NCBI GenBank assembly: GCA_017459945.1
Contig: JAFUBZ010000008.1
Span: forward strand, 1 to 33,453
Origin: Eubacterium sp.
Lineage (GTDB): Bacteria; Bacillota; Clostridia; Lachnospirales; Lachnospiraceae
Direction of reading: 5' to 3'
DNA: 33,453 bases
Every line of letters starts with the position of its first letter. Within the stretch, counting starts at the first letter, position 1. Under the pieces are notes generated by a model that saw only the letters and a program-made list of their open reading frames with translations, was not told the origin of the DNA and made no database searches. Of the stretch, positions 25,615 to 33,453 are shown piece by piece. The position numbers and the translations under genes are program-made.

Positions 25615-26895
25615 TCAGAGATATACAAGAGGGTGACGAAGCTCGGAAATCAGACCGTCTGTATTTTTCTTTGCAGCATAAGAATAAAGCTCTCCCGCCA
25701 ACAGATCGAGCCGGAATAACGCCTGCTCATTTTCATTCATTTCACGCAATGATCCGGCAGGGTGCGTGATCACACGAAGCGAGGCATTTGATTCGATTTC
25801 GGGAAGAAGCGGCGCCGCATCACGACGGAATCCAAGGATGCGTGCATAAGGCGCAAGATCATACGTTTTTGCGGAAGCGATCATCGTATCATCGATCCCC
25901 AGCAGGATATGTGTCAGATGCCTGTTTACAGAAGTCAGGGTCTGATTCTTTCCTTTACAATCGAGCGCAAAGCGGCTCCACCCGGGAAACGTCTCCAGAT
26001 GGTTCCTGATCGTATTGTTCAATTCTTCATTTTGCGGATAGTTCCGGTTCAGCACATCCTTTTGTGACAGCAGCGTATGGAAAAGCATATCAGAAAACGC
26101 ATCCTCTGACAGAGGACGGTGTCCGGATAAATAGTCTTTCAGACGATCAAGAGAGGAAGCAGGCATATACTCCGTAAGGCGATCAAAAGAATTTGTTGAT
26201 CCATCGGCAGTTTCAAACATTTCAAAAAGCCGGTTGCGGAGTGCAGTTGCAGACGGAAAACGGTCATTCTCTGAAAGATCCTCGTCGTGATAGGATGCGC
26301 CCGCACGCGTGATCATACAGGGCGTCATGGGTCTGTCAAGGCCCATATTGGCATGCAGGTATTCCAGGGCAAGAATGTTATTGGGCGTACGAAGCTGTTC
26401 TTCCAGGAGCTGCTTTTTCCTGTCATCATCCCCAAAACAGGCGTGTAATGCTTCCAGTCTTGCGGCGGGACACGTCATCCCGCGGCGCATGCCCTCAGAA
26501 AGAATGGTCTGAAAACAATCCGGTTCTGTATACAGATATCCGGCAGCTTCGAAAAGGATCTCTTTTTCCTCATCGGTTTCTGCTTCGCATCCAAACGAAA
26601 GATCTGTGACGACACCAAGACGGGAGAGCAGTGTCACCCCGCATTTGGCGTATTCACCTGCACTGGCCGTACTTCCCGTTACAGGCATCTGGATCACAAG
26701 ATCCGCACCGTTTTCCAGCGCGCATTCTGCGCGCAGATACTTGTCCACGACCGCAGGGCCGCCACGCTGCAAAAAATCACCGCTCATAATGACGATGCAA
26801 TAATCAGCGCCTGTCCGCCGACGTGTTTCTTCAATATGATATTGATGTCCGTTATGAAACGGATTGTATTCAGCTATGATCCCGCATACTTTCAT
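25615..26895 (-). CDS. tmcAL: tRNA(Met) cytidine acetate ligase TmcAL
   Basis: TmcAL uses ATP and acetate to make N4-acetylcytidine at the wobble position of elongator tRNA-Met. The 426-aa protein has the nucleotidyltransferase signature at its N-terminus (GIIAEYNPFHNGH, residues 5-17), then IVIMSGDFLQRGGPAVVDKYLRA-type and ADLVIQMPV segments, all typical of the former DUF795 family. I choose ATG 26895 because GGAG is 6 nt upstream. An ATG one codon earlier and a TTG at 26907 are also in frame. It is transcribed divergently from acetate kinase, whose reaction interconverts the acetate used by this enzyme, though that link may be chance. Confidence 0.92.
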   Translation of the reverse strand: MKVCGIIAEYNPFHNGHQYHIEETRRRTGADYCIVIMSGDFLQRGGPAVVDKYLRAECALENGADLVIQMPVTGSTASAGEYAKCGVTLLSRLGVVTDLSFGCEAETDEEKEILFEAAGYLYTEPDCFQTILSEGMRRGMTCPAARLEALHACFGDDDRKKQLLEEQLRTPNNILALEYLHANMGLDRPMTPCMITRAGASYHDEDLSENDRFPSATALRNRLFEMFETADGSTNSFDRLTEYMPASSLDRLKDYLSGHRPLSEDAFSDMLFHTLLSQKDVLNRNYPQNEELNNTIRNHLETFPGWSRFALDCKGKNQTLTSVNRHLTHILLGIDDTMIASAKTYDLAPYARILGFRRDAAPLLPEIESNASLRVITHPAGSLREMNENEQALFRLDLLAGELYSYAAKKNTDGLISELRHPLVYL

Positions 26896-26928
26896 CATAA
26901 TCTCCAATTCAGATCTGTTTATTTGTTA

Positions 26929-26956
26929 ATTATAGGGTCCCACCGGCAAAATGCAA
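26929..26956 (-). promoter_or_regulatory. Sigma-A promoter of tmcAL
   Basis: On the minus strand TTGCAT (26956-26951) is followed by a 16-nt spacer and a perfect TATAAT (26934-26929). It lies back to back with the ackA promoter, with only 9 nt between the two -35 boxes. Confidence 0.65.
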
Positions 26957-26965
26957 AGAAAATTC

Positions 26966-26993
26966 TTGCGAACTTTAGAAATATGTTTATAAT
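26966..26993 (+). promoter_or_regulatory. Sigma-A promoter of ackA
   Basis: TTGCGA (26966-26971) is followed by a 16-nt spacer and a perfect TATAAT (26988-26993). The expected start is near 27000, leaving a leader of about 40 nt with GGAAGGGAG before the ATG. Confidence 0.7.
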
Positions 26994-27040
26994 GAAATTA
27001 TCTGTGACATTTTCAATTTATAAGGAAGGGAGCTAAACAA

Positions 27041-28228
27041 ATGAAAGTTTTAGTTATTAACTGCGGAAGTTCATCTCTGAAATACCAGCTGATTGATTCC
27101 GAGACAGAAGAAGTAATGGCAAAAGGCCTTTGCGAGCGTATCGGTATTGATGGCGCACTGACCTATCAGAAGGCAGGCTGTGACAAAGAGCAGACCACAC
27201 CGGCTATGCCGACACATAAAGAGGCAATCCAGCTGGTCCTTGACGCTCTGGTAAATCCGACCACAGGCGCGATCAAAGATCTGAGCGAAGTAGAAGCTGT
27301 TGGACACCGTATCGTACACGGCGGCGAGAAGTTTGCTTCTTCCGCAATCATTGATGATGAGATGCTTGCAGCAGTAGAAGAGTGCAACGACCTTGCACCG
27401 CTTCACAATCCGGCTAACCTGATCGGTATCCGTGCATGCCAGGAGCTGATGCCGGGCGTACCGATGGTAGGTGTATTTGATACAGCTTTCCATCAGACCA
27501 TGCCGACCAAAGCATATTTATATGGTCTTCCTTATGAGTATTATGAGAAATATAAAGTTAGAAGATATGGCTTCCACGGAACCAGCCACAGCTTCGTATC
27601 CAAACATTTTGCTGAGTTCGCAGGCCTTGACATCAACAATTCCAAGATCGTTGTAGCACATCTTGGTAACGGTGCTTCCATCAGTGCTGTTGTTAACGGC
27701 AAGTGCGTTGACACTTCCATGGGTCTTACCCCGCTTGAAGGCCTTGTAATGGGTACACGTTCCGGTGATATCGATCCGGCGATCATGGAGTTCATCGCTA
27801 AGAAAGAAGGCCTTGATATCGCAGGCGTTATGAACGTACTGAACAAGAAATCCGGTGTACAGGGTATCTCCAAAGTTTCATCTGACTTCCGTGATCTGGA
27901 AGAAGGCATGAACAAGGGCGACAAGCTTTGCGAAGCAGCAATCGAAGTATTTGCATATCGTGTTGCAAAATACATCGGCGCTTATGTAGCAGCTATGAAC
28001 GGCGTTGACGGTATCGCTTTCACAGCAGGTATCGGCGAGAACGCTCCGCTCGTACGTAAGAAAGTCGTAGAGTACCTCGGATATCTCGGAATCTCTCTGG
28101 ATGAGGAAGCAAACGGACATCGCGGCGAGGATCTGATGATCTCTACTCCGGATTCCAAGGTTAAGGTTGCGATCATCCCGACAAACGAAGAACTTGCGAT
28201 CGCAAGAGAGACGGTTGCTCTGGTATAA
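27041..28228 (+). CDS. ackA: Acetate kinase
   Basis: AckA converts acetyl phosphate and ADP to acetate and ATP, the substrate-level ATP step of acetate fermentation. The 395-aa length is normal. Family blocks are present: VLVINCGSSSLKYQL at the N-terminus with N7, AVGHRIVHGGEKF, VFDTAFHQTMP with the catalytic Asp, RYGFHGTSH, AHLGNGAS, GTRSGDIDP and FTAGIGENA. GGAAGGGAG precedes the ATG. The usual partner pta is not next to it within the window. Codon choice looks strongly biased toward common codons, as expected for a highly expressed fermentation gene. Confidence 0.97.
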   Translation: MKVLVINCGSSSLKYQLIDSETEEVMAKGLCERIGIDGALTYQKAGCDKEQTTPAMPTHKEAIQLVLDALVNPTTGAIKDLSEVEAVGHRIVHGGEKFASSAIIDDEMLAAVEECNDLAPLHNPANLIGIRACQELMPGVPMVGVFDTAFHQTMPTKAYLYGLPYEYYEKYKVRRYGFHGTSHSFVSKHFAEFAGLDINNSKIVVAHLGNGASISAVVNGKCVDTSMGLTPLEGLVMGTRSGDIDPAIMEFIAKKEGLDIAGVMNVLNKKSGVQGISKVSSDFRDLEEGMNKGDKLCEAAIEVFAYRVAKYIGAYVAAMNGVDGIAFTAGIGENAPLVRKKVVEYLGYLGISLDEEANGHRGEDLMISTPDSKVKVAIIPTNEELAIARETVALV

Positions 28229-28236
28229 TTAAACTT

Positions 28237-28258
28237 TTCGATTTAGATCGAATATTTT
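28237..28258 (+). terminator. Weak terminator candidate after ackA
   Basis: A short stem, TTCGAT 28237-28242 and ATCGAA 28247-28252 with loop TTAG, is followed by TATTTT. The stem is only 6 bp and AT-rich, so termination may be partial. It immediately precedes the rpmF promoter. Confidence 0.35.
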
Positions 28259-28260
28259 AA

Positions 28261-28289
28261 TTGACAAACACCTCGCATATCTGTATAAT
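28261..28289 (+). promoter_or_regulatory. Perfect-consensus sigma-A promoter of rpmF
   Basis: TTGACA (28261-28266), a 17-nt spacer and TATAAT (28284-28289) match the sigma-A consensus at all twelve positions. The start should be near 28296, with a leader of about 48 nt before rpmF. Confidence 0.9.
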
Positions 28290-28343
28290 TTACCGAGTGT
28301 GTTAGAAAATTAAGCTAATTTATATAAATGGGAGGTGTTTCAC

Positions 28344-28526
28344 ATGTCTATTTGCCCAAAGAATAAATCTTCAAAAGGCAGAAGAGACCAGAGAAGAGCA
28401 AACTGGAAGATGTCTAATCCGACACTGGTGAAGTGCAGCAAGTGTGGAGAGCTGATGGTTCCGCATCGTGTTTGCAAAAACTGTGGTTCTTATAACAAAA
28501 AAGAAATCATCAGTATGGAAGATTAA
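28344..28526 (+). CDS. rpmF: 50S ribosomal protein L32
   Basis: This 60-aa protein is L32, a small component of the large ribosomal subunit. It has the basic N-terminal tail (PKNKSSKGRRDQRRANWK) and the zinc-ribbon form, with paired cysteines CSKC and CKNC. I start at ATG 28344, where GGGAGGTG lies 7 nt upstream; an in-frame GTG at 28335 falls inside that ribosome site. It has its own perfect promoter and tandem terminators, so it forms a one-gene unit. The DUF177 (YceD) gene that usually precedes rpmF in Firmicutes is absent here. Confidence 0.96.
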   Translation: MSICPKNKSSKGRRDQRRANWKMSNPTLVKCSKCGELMVPHRVCKNCGSYNKKEIISMED

Positions 28527-28538
28527 TATGTCTTTAAC

Positions 28539-28570
28539 AGCCCGGACAGTTTATTGTCCGGGCTTGTTTT
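28539..28570 (+). terminator. First terminator after rpmF
   Basis: A perfect 10-bp stem, AGCCCGGACA 28539-28548 and TGTCCGGGCT 28555-28564, is followed by TGTTTT. It lies 12 nt after the rpmF stop. Confidence 0.88.
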
Positions 28571-28581
28571 ATGAATGCTAT

Positions 28582-28609
28582 GCCGGAGGAAGATTTCTCC
28601 GGCTTTTTT
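28582..28609 (+). terminator. Second, tandem terminator after rpmF
   Basis: GCCGGAG 28582-28588 pairs with CTCCGGC 28597-28603 and is followed by TTTTTT. It backs up the terminator 12 nt upstream. Confidence 0.8.
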
Positions 28610-28610
28610 A

Positions 28611-28639
28611 TTGCTTTCTAAGAGAACATATAGTATATT
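28611..28639 (+). promoter_or_regulatory. Probable promoter of the plsX-acpP unit
   Basis: TTGCTT (28611-28616) with a 17-nt spacer and TATATT (28634-28639) lies about 50 nt upstream of plsX. No FapR-type operator was recognised nearby. The match is good but not perfect. Confidence 0.5.
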
Positions 28640-28691
28640 AACTCTGATTGCATGTAATTCTTACAATATATAGAAAGGAATTCTGATCTCT

Positions 28692-29702
28692 ATGTCAGAT
28701 ATCACAACGATCGCATTAGACGCCATGGGCGGCGACAATGCCCCGGGCGAAATCATAAAAGGAGCTGTCAACGCAGTAACATCCAATCAGACGATCCGGG
28801 TCCTTTTGGTCGGACAGCCTGATGTGCTTGAAAAAGAACTCGGACAATATCAATATCCAAACGAGCAGATCCAGATCATTCCGGCAACAGAAGTGATCGA
28901 GACTGCAGAGCCGCCGGTTGCTGCAATCCGTCATAAAAAGGATTCTTCCCTTGTCGTGGCTATGAAGCTGGTTCATGATAAAGAAGCGGATGCTGTCGTA
29001 TCCGCAGGCAGTACCGGAGCGATCCTTGCAGGCGGGCAGCTTCTGGTCGGTAAAAAGAAGGGTATCGGCCGTTCACCGCTGGCGCCTCTGATCCCAACCA
29101 AGAACGGGGTTTCCCTGCTGATCGACTGCGGTGCGAATATGGATCCGCGTCCCAATCACCTGCTGCAGTTTGCACAGATGGGTTCAATCTATATGGAGCA
29201 TATCGTCGGCGTGAAAAATCCACGTGTTGCAATCCTGAATGTCGGTGCAGAGGAAGAAAAAGGGAATAAGCTCGTCAAAGAAACATTTCCTTTGTTAAAA
29301 GAGTGCAAAAACATCAACTTTATCGGCAGCATTGAAGCACGGGATATCCCGCACGGATACGCCGATGTCATTGTATGTGAAGCCTTTTCCGGAAATGTTG
29401 TTCTGAAGCTGTATGAAGGTGTTGCTTCCGTCCTTCTGTCAAAAGTGAAGGAAGGATTAAAGTCCTCCGCACGTGCTTCGATCGGCGGACTTCTTGCAAA
29501 ACCGGCCCTTAAAGATACATTAAAAGCATTTGACGTTTCAGAATATGGCGGTGCTCCGCTGCTGGGACTGAACGGACTGGTTGTCAAGACACACGGCAGC
29601 GCAGATGCCAATGATGTCAAAAATGCGATCCTGCAGTGTCTGCAGTTTAAAGAACAGAAGATCAATGAAAAGATTACAGAGTTCCTTTTAGAATCAGAGT
29701 AA
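28692..29702 (+). CDS. plsX: Phosphate acyltransferase PlsX
   Basis: PlsX converts acyl-ACP to acyl phosphate, the acyl donor for phosphatidic acid synthesis, and is a peripheral membrane protein. The 336-aa protein carries the hallmark ALDAMGGDNAPGEIIKGA at the N-terminus, then VSAGSTGAILAGG, ALIPTKNG-type sequence, LLIDCGANMDP, and near the C-terminus GGAPLLGLNGLVVKTHGSAD. AGAAAGGAA lies upstream of the ATG. The stop is 14 nt from the acpP start, and the shared promoter ties it to ACP, its substrate carrier. No fapR, fabD or fabH genes adjoin. Confidence 0.97.
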   Translation: MSDITTIALDAMGGDNAPGEIIKGAVNAVTSNQTIRVLLVGQPDVLEKELGQYQYPNEQIQIIPATEVIETAEPPVAAIRHKKDSSLVVAMKLVHDKEADAVVSAGSTGAILAGGQLLVGKKKGIGRSPLAPLIPTKNGVSLLIDCGANMDPRPNHLLQFAQMGSIYMEHIVGVKNPRVAILNVGAEEEKGNKLVKETFPLLKECKNINFIGSIEARDIPHGYADVIVCEAFSGNVVLKLYEGVASVLLSKVKEGLKSSARASIGGLLAKPALKDTLKAFDVSEYGGAPLLGLNGLVVKTHGSADANDVKNAILQCLQFKEQKINEKITEFLLESE

Positions 29703-29716
29703 TGGAGGTTAATGAG

Positions 29717-29950
29717 ATGGAATTTGAGAAAATCAAAGAAGTAATTGCTGATGTATTGGATTATTCTACTGATGAGATCACGGAAGAGACCACTTTCATC
29801 GATGATCTTGGTGCAGATTCACTCGATGTCGTACAGATCGTGATGCAGCTTGAGGACATTTTCGGTATCGAGATTCCTGATGATGCGATTGAGAATATCG
29901 TCACAGTCGGTGATGCTGTGAAGCAGATCCAAGCTGCTGCGAGAGAGTAA
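29717..29950 (+). CDS. acpP: Acyl carrier protein
   Basis: ACP carries growing acyl chains on a 4'-phosphopantetheine arm. The 77-aa acidic protein has the attachment serine S35 in GADSLD, followed by the recognition helix (VVQIVMQLEDIFGIEIPDD). I place the start at ATG 29717 because GGAGG ends 8 nt before it. An ATG at 29702 is in frame but overlaps the plsX stop and the ribosome site itself. It is cotranscribed with plsX. A hairpin and T tract follow before rnc. Confidence 0.95.
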   Translation: MEFEKIKEVIADVLDYSTDEITEETTFIDDLGADSLDVVQIVMQLEDIFGIEIPDDAIENIVTVGDAVKQIQAAARE

Positions 29951-29974
29951 TCTGTTCAACAGAAAGACTGATAA

Positions 29975-30023
29975 AGGCTGCTGCGGATGATCTTTTAAGA
30001 TTCATTCTGCAGCGGCTTCTTTT
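29975..30023 (+). terminator. Hairpin terminator or attenuator between acpP and rnc
   Basis: GGCTGCTGC (29976-29984) pairs with GCAGCGGCT (30009-30017, one G-U), and the stem continues inward with GATGATCTT and AAGATTCATT-type pairing. CTTCTTTT follows. Because rnc and smc lie just downstream without a clear promoter, this may only partly terminate transcription. Confidence 0.6.
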
Positions 30024-30049
30024 AAGTCAAACGAATAAGGAGCTTATCA

Positions 30050-30742
30050 TTGACCGAAATAGAAGAATTCCAGAATAAGATTTCCTATCATTTCCATAAT
30101 ACGGATCTGCTGTTAGAAGCTTTGACACACCGTTCTTACGCGAATGAGAATCCTGGAGCGGACCGGCGTGATAATGAACGGCTCGAATTCTTAGGGGATG
30201 CCGTTCTTGAGATCGTCAGCAGTGAGATTTTGTTTTCTGCTTATCCGGACTGGTCCGAAGGACAGCTTACCAAATGCCGCGCAAGTATCGTCTGCGAGCC
30301 GACACTTGCTTTTTGCTGCAGGCAGATCGAACTGGGCAAGTACCTGTTTCTCGGCAAAGGAGAGCATCTCACCGGCGGCAGAAACCGGCCCTCCATTCTT
30401 TCAGATGCCTTTGAAGCTGTGATCGGCGCTATTTATCTGGATGGCGGAATTGCTCCGGCCCAGACCTTTATCAAACAGTTTGTCATGCATGACATTGAGC
30501 ATATGCAGCTGTTTCATGACAGTAAGACCATTTTACAGGAAATCGTACAAAGCCGTTCTGACGGCGCATTGACCTACATTCCTGTTTCAGAATCCGGTCC
30601 GGATCATGCCAAGGAATATACCGTTGCCGCAAAGATCGGTGATCAGGTCTATGGCATGGGTACCGGACATACCAAAAAAGCAGCCGAACAGGAAGCTGCT
30701 TATCAGACCATATTATTACTAAAGGAGCACCAGAGAACATAA
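30050..30742 (+). CDS. rnc: Ribonuclease III
   Basis: RNase III cleaves double-stranded RNA, including the rRNA precursor and structured mRNAs. The 230-aa protein has the catalytic domain with the signature ERLEFLGDAVLE (E46 and D50) and SDAFEAVIGAIYLDGG (D119 and E122), so all four metal-binding acids are present. A C-terminal double-stranded-RNA-binding domain (about 157-228) ends with TKKAAEQEAAYQTILLL. The start codon is TTG at 30050, supported by AAGGAG 7 nt upstream. The following smc gene begins 1 nt after the stop, the conserved Firmicutes order rnc-smc. Confidence 0.96.
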   Translation: MTEIEEFQNKISYHFHNTDLLLEALTHRSYANENPGADRRDNERLEFLGDAVLEIVSSEILFSAYPDWSEGQLTKCRASIVCEPTLAFCCRQIELGKYLFLGKGEHLTGGRNRPSILSDAFEAVIGAIYLDGGIAPAQTFIKQFVMHDIEHMQLFHDSKTILQEIVQSRSDGALTYIPVSESGPDHAKEYTVAAKIGDQVYGMGTGHTKKAAEQEAAYQTILLLKEHQRT

Positions 30743-30743
30743 C

Positions 30744-33453
30744 ATGTATCTTAAATCAATCGAAATACAGGGATTCAAATCCTTTGCACAGAAAATTCAT
30801 TTTGAATTTCATAACGGCATTACCGGTATCGTTGGTCCGAACGGCAGTGGAAAAAGTAATGTCGCGGATGCAGTCCGCTGGGTGCTCGGAGAGCAAAAAG
30901 TCAAACAGCTTCGAAGCTCCAATATGCAGGATGTCATTTTTGCAGGTACCGAGAACAGAAAAGCGCAGAGCTATGCATATGTAGCGCTGACGCTTGATAA
31001 CAGCGATCATCAGCTTCCGCTTGATTATAACGAGATCACGGTTGCAAGACGGATCTTCCGTTCCGGTGAGAGCGAATATCTGCTCAACGGCCGTGCCTGC
31101 AGACGAAAGGACATCCAGGAGATGTTCTATGATACCGGTATCGGTAAAGAAGGATATTCCATCATCGGTCAGGGACAGATCGACAAGATCTTAAGCGGCC
31201 GCCCGGAAGACCGGAGAGAATTATTTGACGAAGCGGCAGGTATCGTTAAATTCAAACGGCGGAAAGCAGCTGCTCAGAAAAAGCTTGAAAGTGAAGAGGC
31301 CAATCTTGTCCGTGTTAACGATATCCTGACAGAACTCGAGCGTCAGATCGGACCATTGAACAAACAGGCCGAAGCAGCAAAAATCTATTTAAACAAACGG
31401 GATATCTTAAAGAACTTAGATGTGAATCTGTTCCTGCAGGAAGACGGCCGTCTGGAAGCGCAGGCCGAAGAGCTGACCGGAAAACTGACGATCGCTGAAA
31501 ACCAGCGTGACGAAGCAAGACTTGAATACGCCCGGATCGGCACAGAATATCAGAAATCAAGAGATGCTTCTGCACAGATCGAATCAGACATGGAGCAGCT
31601 CAGAGATCAGATCAGTCAGATGGAGATGGATCGTCAGAAGCATACCGGCGACATCCAGATCCTTGAGGAACAGATCCGCGGCATACAGAATGACGAACAG
31701 CATTATGATACCCGTATCCATGCGATCGAAGCAGAAGTCAATGAGAAGACCCGTCTGCGTGAGCAGTACGAATCTGAGCAGGCAGACCAGAATCAGGCGT
31801 TAGAAGCACTGCAGCATGATAAATACCTGCTCGACAAACAGCATCGTGAGCTGACTGCTTCTATCAAAAAGATAGAATCTGATCTGGAGTCCAGCAGACA
31901 GCAGGTCATCACAAGACTGAACAAAAAAGCAGAGATCCAGGCGGACATCAAGCGGTTAGAGACGCTGTATGAACAGACACAGATCCATATCTCATCTTTG
32001 CATGCTGACCTTCTGAATGAACAGGATGGCGAAAGTGATTTCTCAGAAGCGGTCCGCACAAAAGAGGGAGCTTATCAGGAGATCTCCGAGACCTTATCCG
32101 GTCTGGAGGATAAGCGTACAGGGATCACGAAGAAAAGAGAAAACTGGCGCCAGAAGCTGGAAGAAGCACGGAAAGAGTTCGAATCCAACATGGAGACCTT
32201 CCACAAGCTTTCTTCCCGTCTGGAATCATTGAAAAATATTGCCGAACGATATGACGGATACGGAAACAGCATCCGCCGTGTCATGGAGCAAAAATCCGCT
32301 GTCCCCGGGCTGATCGGTGTCGTTGCGGATCTGATCCAGGTCGACAAACGATATGAAACTGCGATCGAGACGGCACTTGGCGGCAGCATCCAGAATATCG
32401 TAACGGAAGATGAAGCGACTGCCAAAAAAATGATCGCTTACTTAAAAGAGCATAAGTACGGCAGAGCGACATTCCTGCCTTTGACCAGTATTACGGCATC
32501 CAAAAACAAAGCTGCAAGAGAGGCACTTTCCGATGCCGGCGCACTTGGAATGGCAGATGAGCTCGTATCAACCGATAAAAAATATGCTCCCGTTGCATCC
32601 CATCTTCTTGGCAGAACCCTTGTCGTTGATGAGATCGACCATGCACTCGCGATCGCGAGAAAGCATCGGTTCTCGATCCGGATCGTCACACTTGCCGGTG
32701 AGCTTTTACAGCCCGGCGGTGCGATCAGCGGCGGCGCTTATAAAAACAGCAGTGCCCTGCTTGGAAGAAACAGGGAAATCGATGAACTGCAAAAAAAGAT
32801 CAAAGAAGCAAAAGACGCGGCAAAGGATAAGCGCAATCGTATGGATGAGATCCGTACCGCAAGCGACCTGTTAAAGGATGAGCTTTCCGAATTAAATCTT
32901 TTGCTGCAGGAAACCTATATCCAGCAGAATACCGCAAAGCTTCAGCTTGAACAGGCCAAGCGCGAGAGAGATGCAAAGGAAGCTTCTTTTTTGCATATCC
33001 ATGCTGAGATCAGCCGGTTGCAGAGTGAGCTGAATGAGATCACATCTGCGCAAAACGAAGACAACGAAGCACTCGATGAACTTGCAAAGATGGAAAAGGA
33101 TCTCGATGAAAGCATGGAGGCCGCGCAGGTTCTTTTAGAAGAAACCCAAAGTGCACGCACAAAGCTCGATGAAGAGATCTCAGCGCTTGCCCTAAAGGAA
33201 ACCGCGCTGTCAGAAAAAGTGATCTTTATAGGCGAAAACATTCAGAGGATCTATGTCGAATTAAAACAGCTTTCAGACGAAACGGACAGTATCCGTGATT
33301 CCCGTTCTAACAGCGAAGAAGACATTCGCAATAAGCAGGCACAGATCCTTCAGATGCAGCAGGAGATCGAGCAGTTTCTGATCCTCACGGAAGAGAACAG
33401 ACAAACGCTTTCCGATGCATCCGGCAAAAAGGATCAGATCGCAGCCCTGAGCC
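30744..33453 (+). CDS. smc: Chromosome partition protein SMC, N-terminal part (runs off window)
   Basis: SMC forms the ATP-driven condensin ring with ScpAB that organises and segregates the chromosome. The reading frame is open from ATG 30744 to the window edge, giving 903 codons of a protein usually about 1,190 aa. The N-terminal head has the Walker A GPNGSGKSN at 31-39, then YLLNGRACRRKDI and the GQGQIDKIL and RPEDRRELFDEAAGI segments. The first coiled coil starts near 170. The hinge lies at about 500-660, from VPGLIGVVADLIQV to LLQPGGAISGG, and the second coiled coil continues to the edge. The C-terminal signature and Walker B are outside the window. The ribosome site is weak. Confidence 0.95.
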   Translation, partial: MYLKSIEIQGFKSFAQKIHFEFHNGITGIVGPNGSGKSNVADAVRWVLGEQKVKQLRSSNMQDVIFAGTENRKAQSYAYVALTLDNSDHQLPLDYNEITVARRIFRSGESEYLLNGRACRRKDIQEMFYDTGIGKEGYSIIGQGQIDKILSGRPEDRRELFDEAAGIVKFKRRKAAAQKKLESEEANLVRVNDILTELERQIGPLNKQAEAAKIYLNKRDILKNLDVNLFLQEDGRLEAQAEELTGKLTIAENQRDEARLEYARIGTEYQKSRDASAQIESDMEQLRDQISQMEMDRQKHTGDIQILEEQIRGIQNDEQHYDTRIHAIEAEVNEKTRLREQYESEQADQNQALEALQHDKYLLDKQHRELTASIKKIESDLESSRQQVITRLNKKAEIQADIKRLETLYEQTQIHISSLHADLLNEQDGESDFSEAVRTKEGAYQEISETLSGLEDKRTGITKKRENWRQKLEEARKEFESNMETFHKLSSRLESLKNIAERYDGYGNSIRRVMEQKSAVPGLIGVVADLIQVDKRYETAIETALGGSIQNIVTEDEATAKKMIAYLKEHKYGRATFLPLTSITASKNKAAREALSDAGALGMADELVSTDKKYAPVASHLLGRTLVVDEIDHALAIARKHRFSIRIVTLAGELLQPGGAISGGAYKNSSALLGRNREIDELQKKIKEAKDAAKDKRNRMDEIRTASDLLKDELSELNLLLQETYIQQNTAKLQLEQAKRERDAKEASFLHIHAEISRLQSELNEITSAQNEDNEALDELAKMEKDLDESMEAAQVLLEETQSARTKLDEEISALALKETALSEKVIFIGENIQRIYVELKQLSDETDSIRDSRSNSEEDIRNKQAQILQMQQEIEQFLILTEENRQTLSDASGKKDQIAALS

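Noticed and set aside
1..33453. CRISPR arrays, transposases, integrases or att sites
   Set aside because: No regularly spaced repeats and no mobile-element genes were found. All large frames are core genes.

Overview
The window looks like a chromosomal housekeeping segment from a Clostridia bacterium, most likely family Lachnospiraceae. I base this on gene orders (dnaG-rpoD-trmK-nucleoside kinase; plsX-acpP-rnc-smc), the ACT/PFL (UPF0237/UPF0210) pair, a DUF5685 gene, a trigger-factor-like protein without the ribosome-binding domain, and stand-alone purine enzymes in place of bifunctional PurH. The species is inferred, not proven. I see no prophage, insertion sequence, CRISPR array or integron, and coding density is high.

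Layout. 16-147: tRNA-Leu(AAG) and its terminator. 231-5543: dnaG, rpoD, trmK and an uridine-kinase-like nucleoside kinase, all plus strand and tightly packed. 5551-5888: RNase P RNA. 5924-18041: DUF5685 protein, full-length fused PurL, a trigger-factor-like gene interrupted by an in-frame TAA, an M24 aminopeptidase, polA, coaE, a WalJ-type metallo-hydrolase and an ACT protein. 18070-19434: PFL-family protein. 19456-19593: a strongly folded non-coding element. 19622-21530: PurO-type IMP cyclohydrolase and stand-alone AICAR transformylase. 21541-21880: an unassigned, heavily base-paired non-coding segment ending in a strong terminator, probably a large ncRNA. 21946-26895 (minus strand): tmcAL and pyruvate carboxylase, each with its own promoter. 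27041-28526: ackA and rpmF. 28692-33453: plsX, acpP, rnc and smc, with smc running off the end of the window.

Functions. The window combines replication and transcription core genes (primase, sigma factor, Pol I, SMC), RNA processing and modification (RNase P RNA, RNase III, TrmK, TmcAL), purine synthesis (PurL, PurO, AICAR transformylase: steps 4, 9 and 10), pyruvate/acetate metabolism (Pyc, AckA), CoA synthesis (CoaE) and fatty acid/phospholipid synthesis (PlsX, ACP).

The observations most worth following are: (1) the unassigned structured RNA at 21541-21880; (2) the folded element before purO; (3) the single in-frame stop splitting the trigger-factor-like gene; (4) the eukaryote-like AICAR transformylase paired with a PurO-type cyclohydrolase; (5) tRNA-Leu with anticodon AAG, which implies inosine at the wobble position; (6) a synthase-like aspartate motif in the DUF5685 protein.
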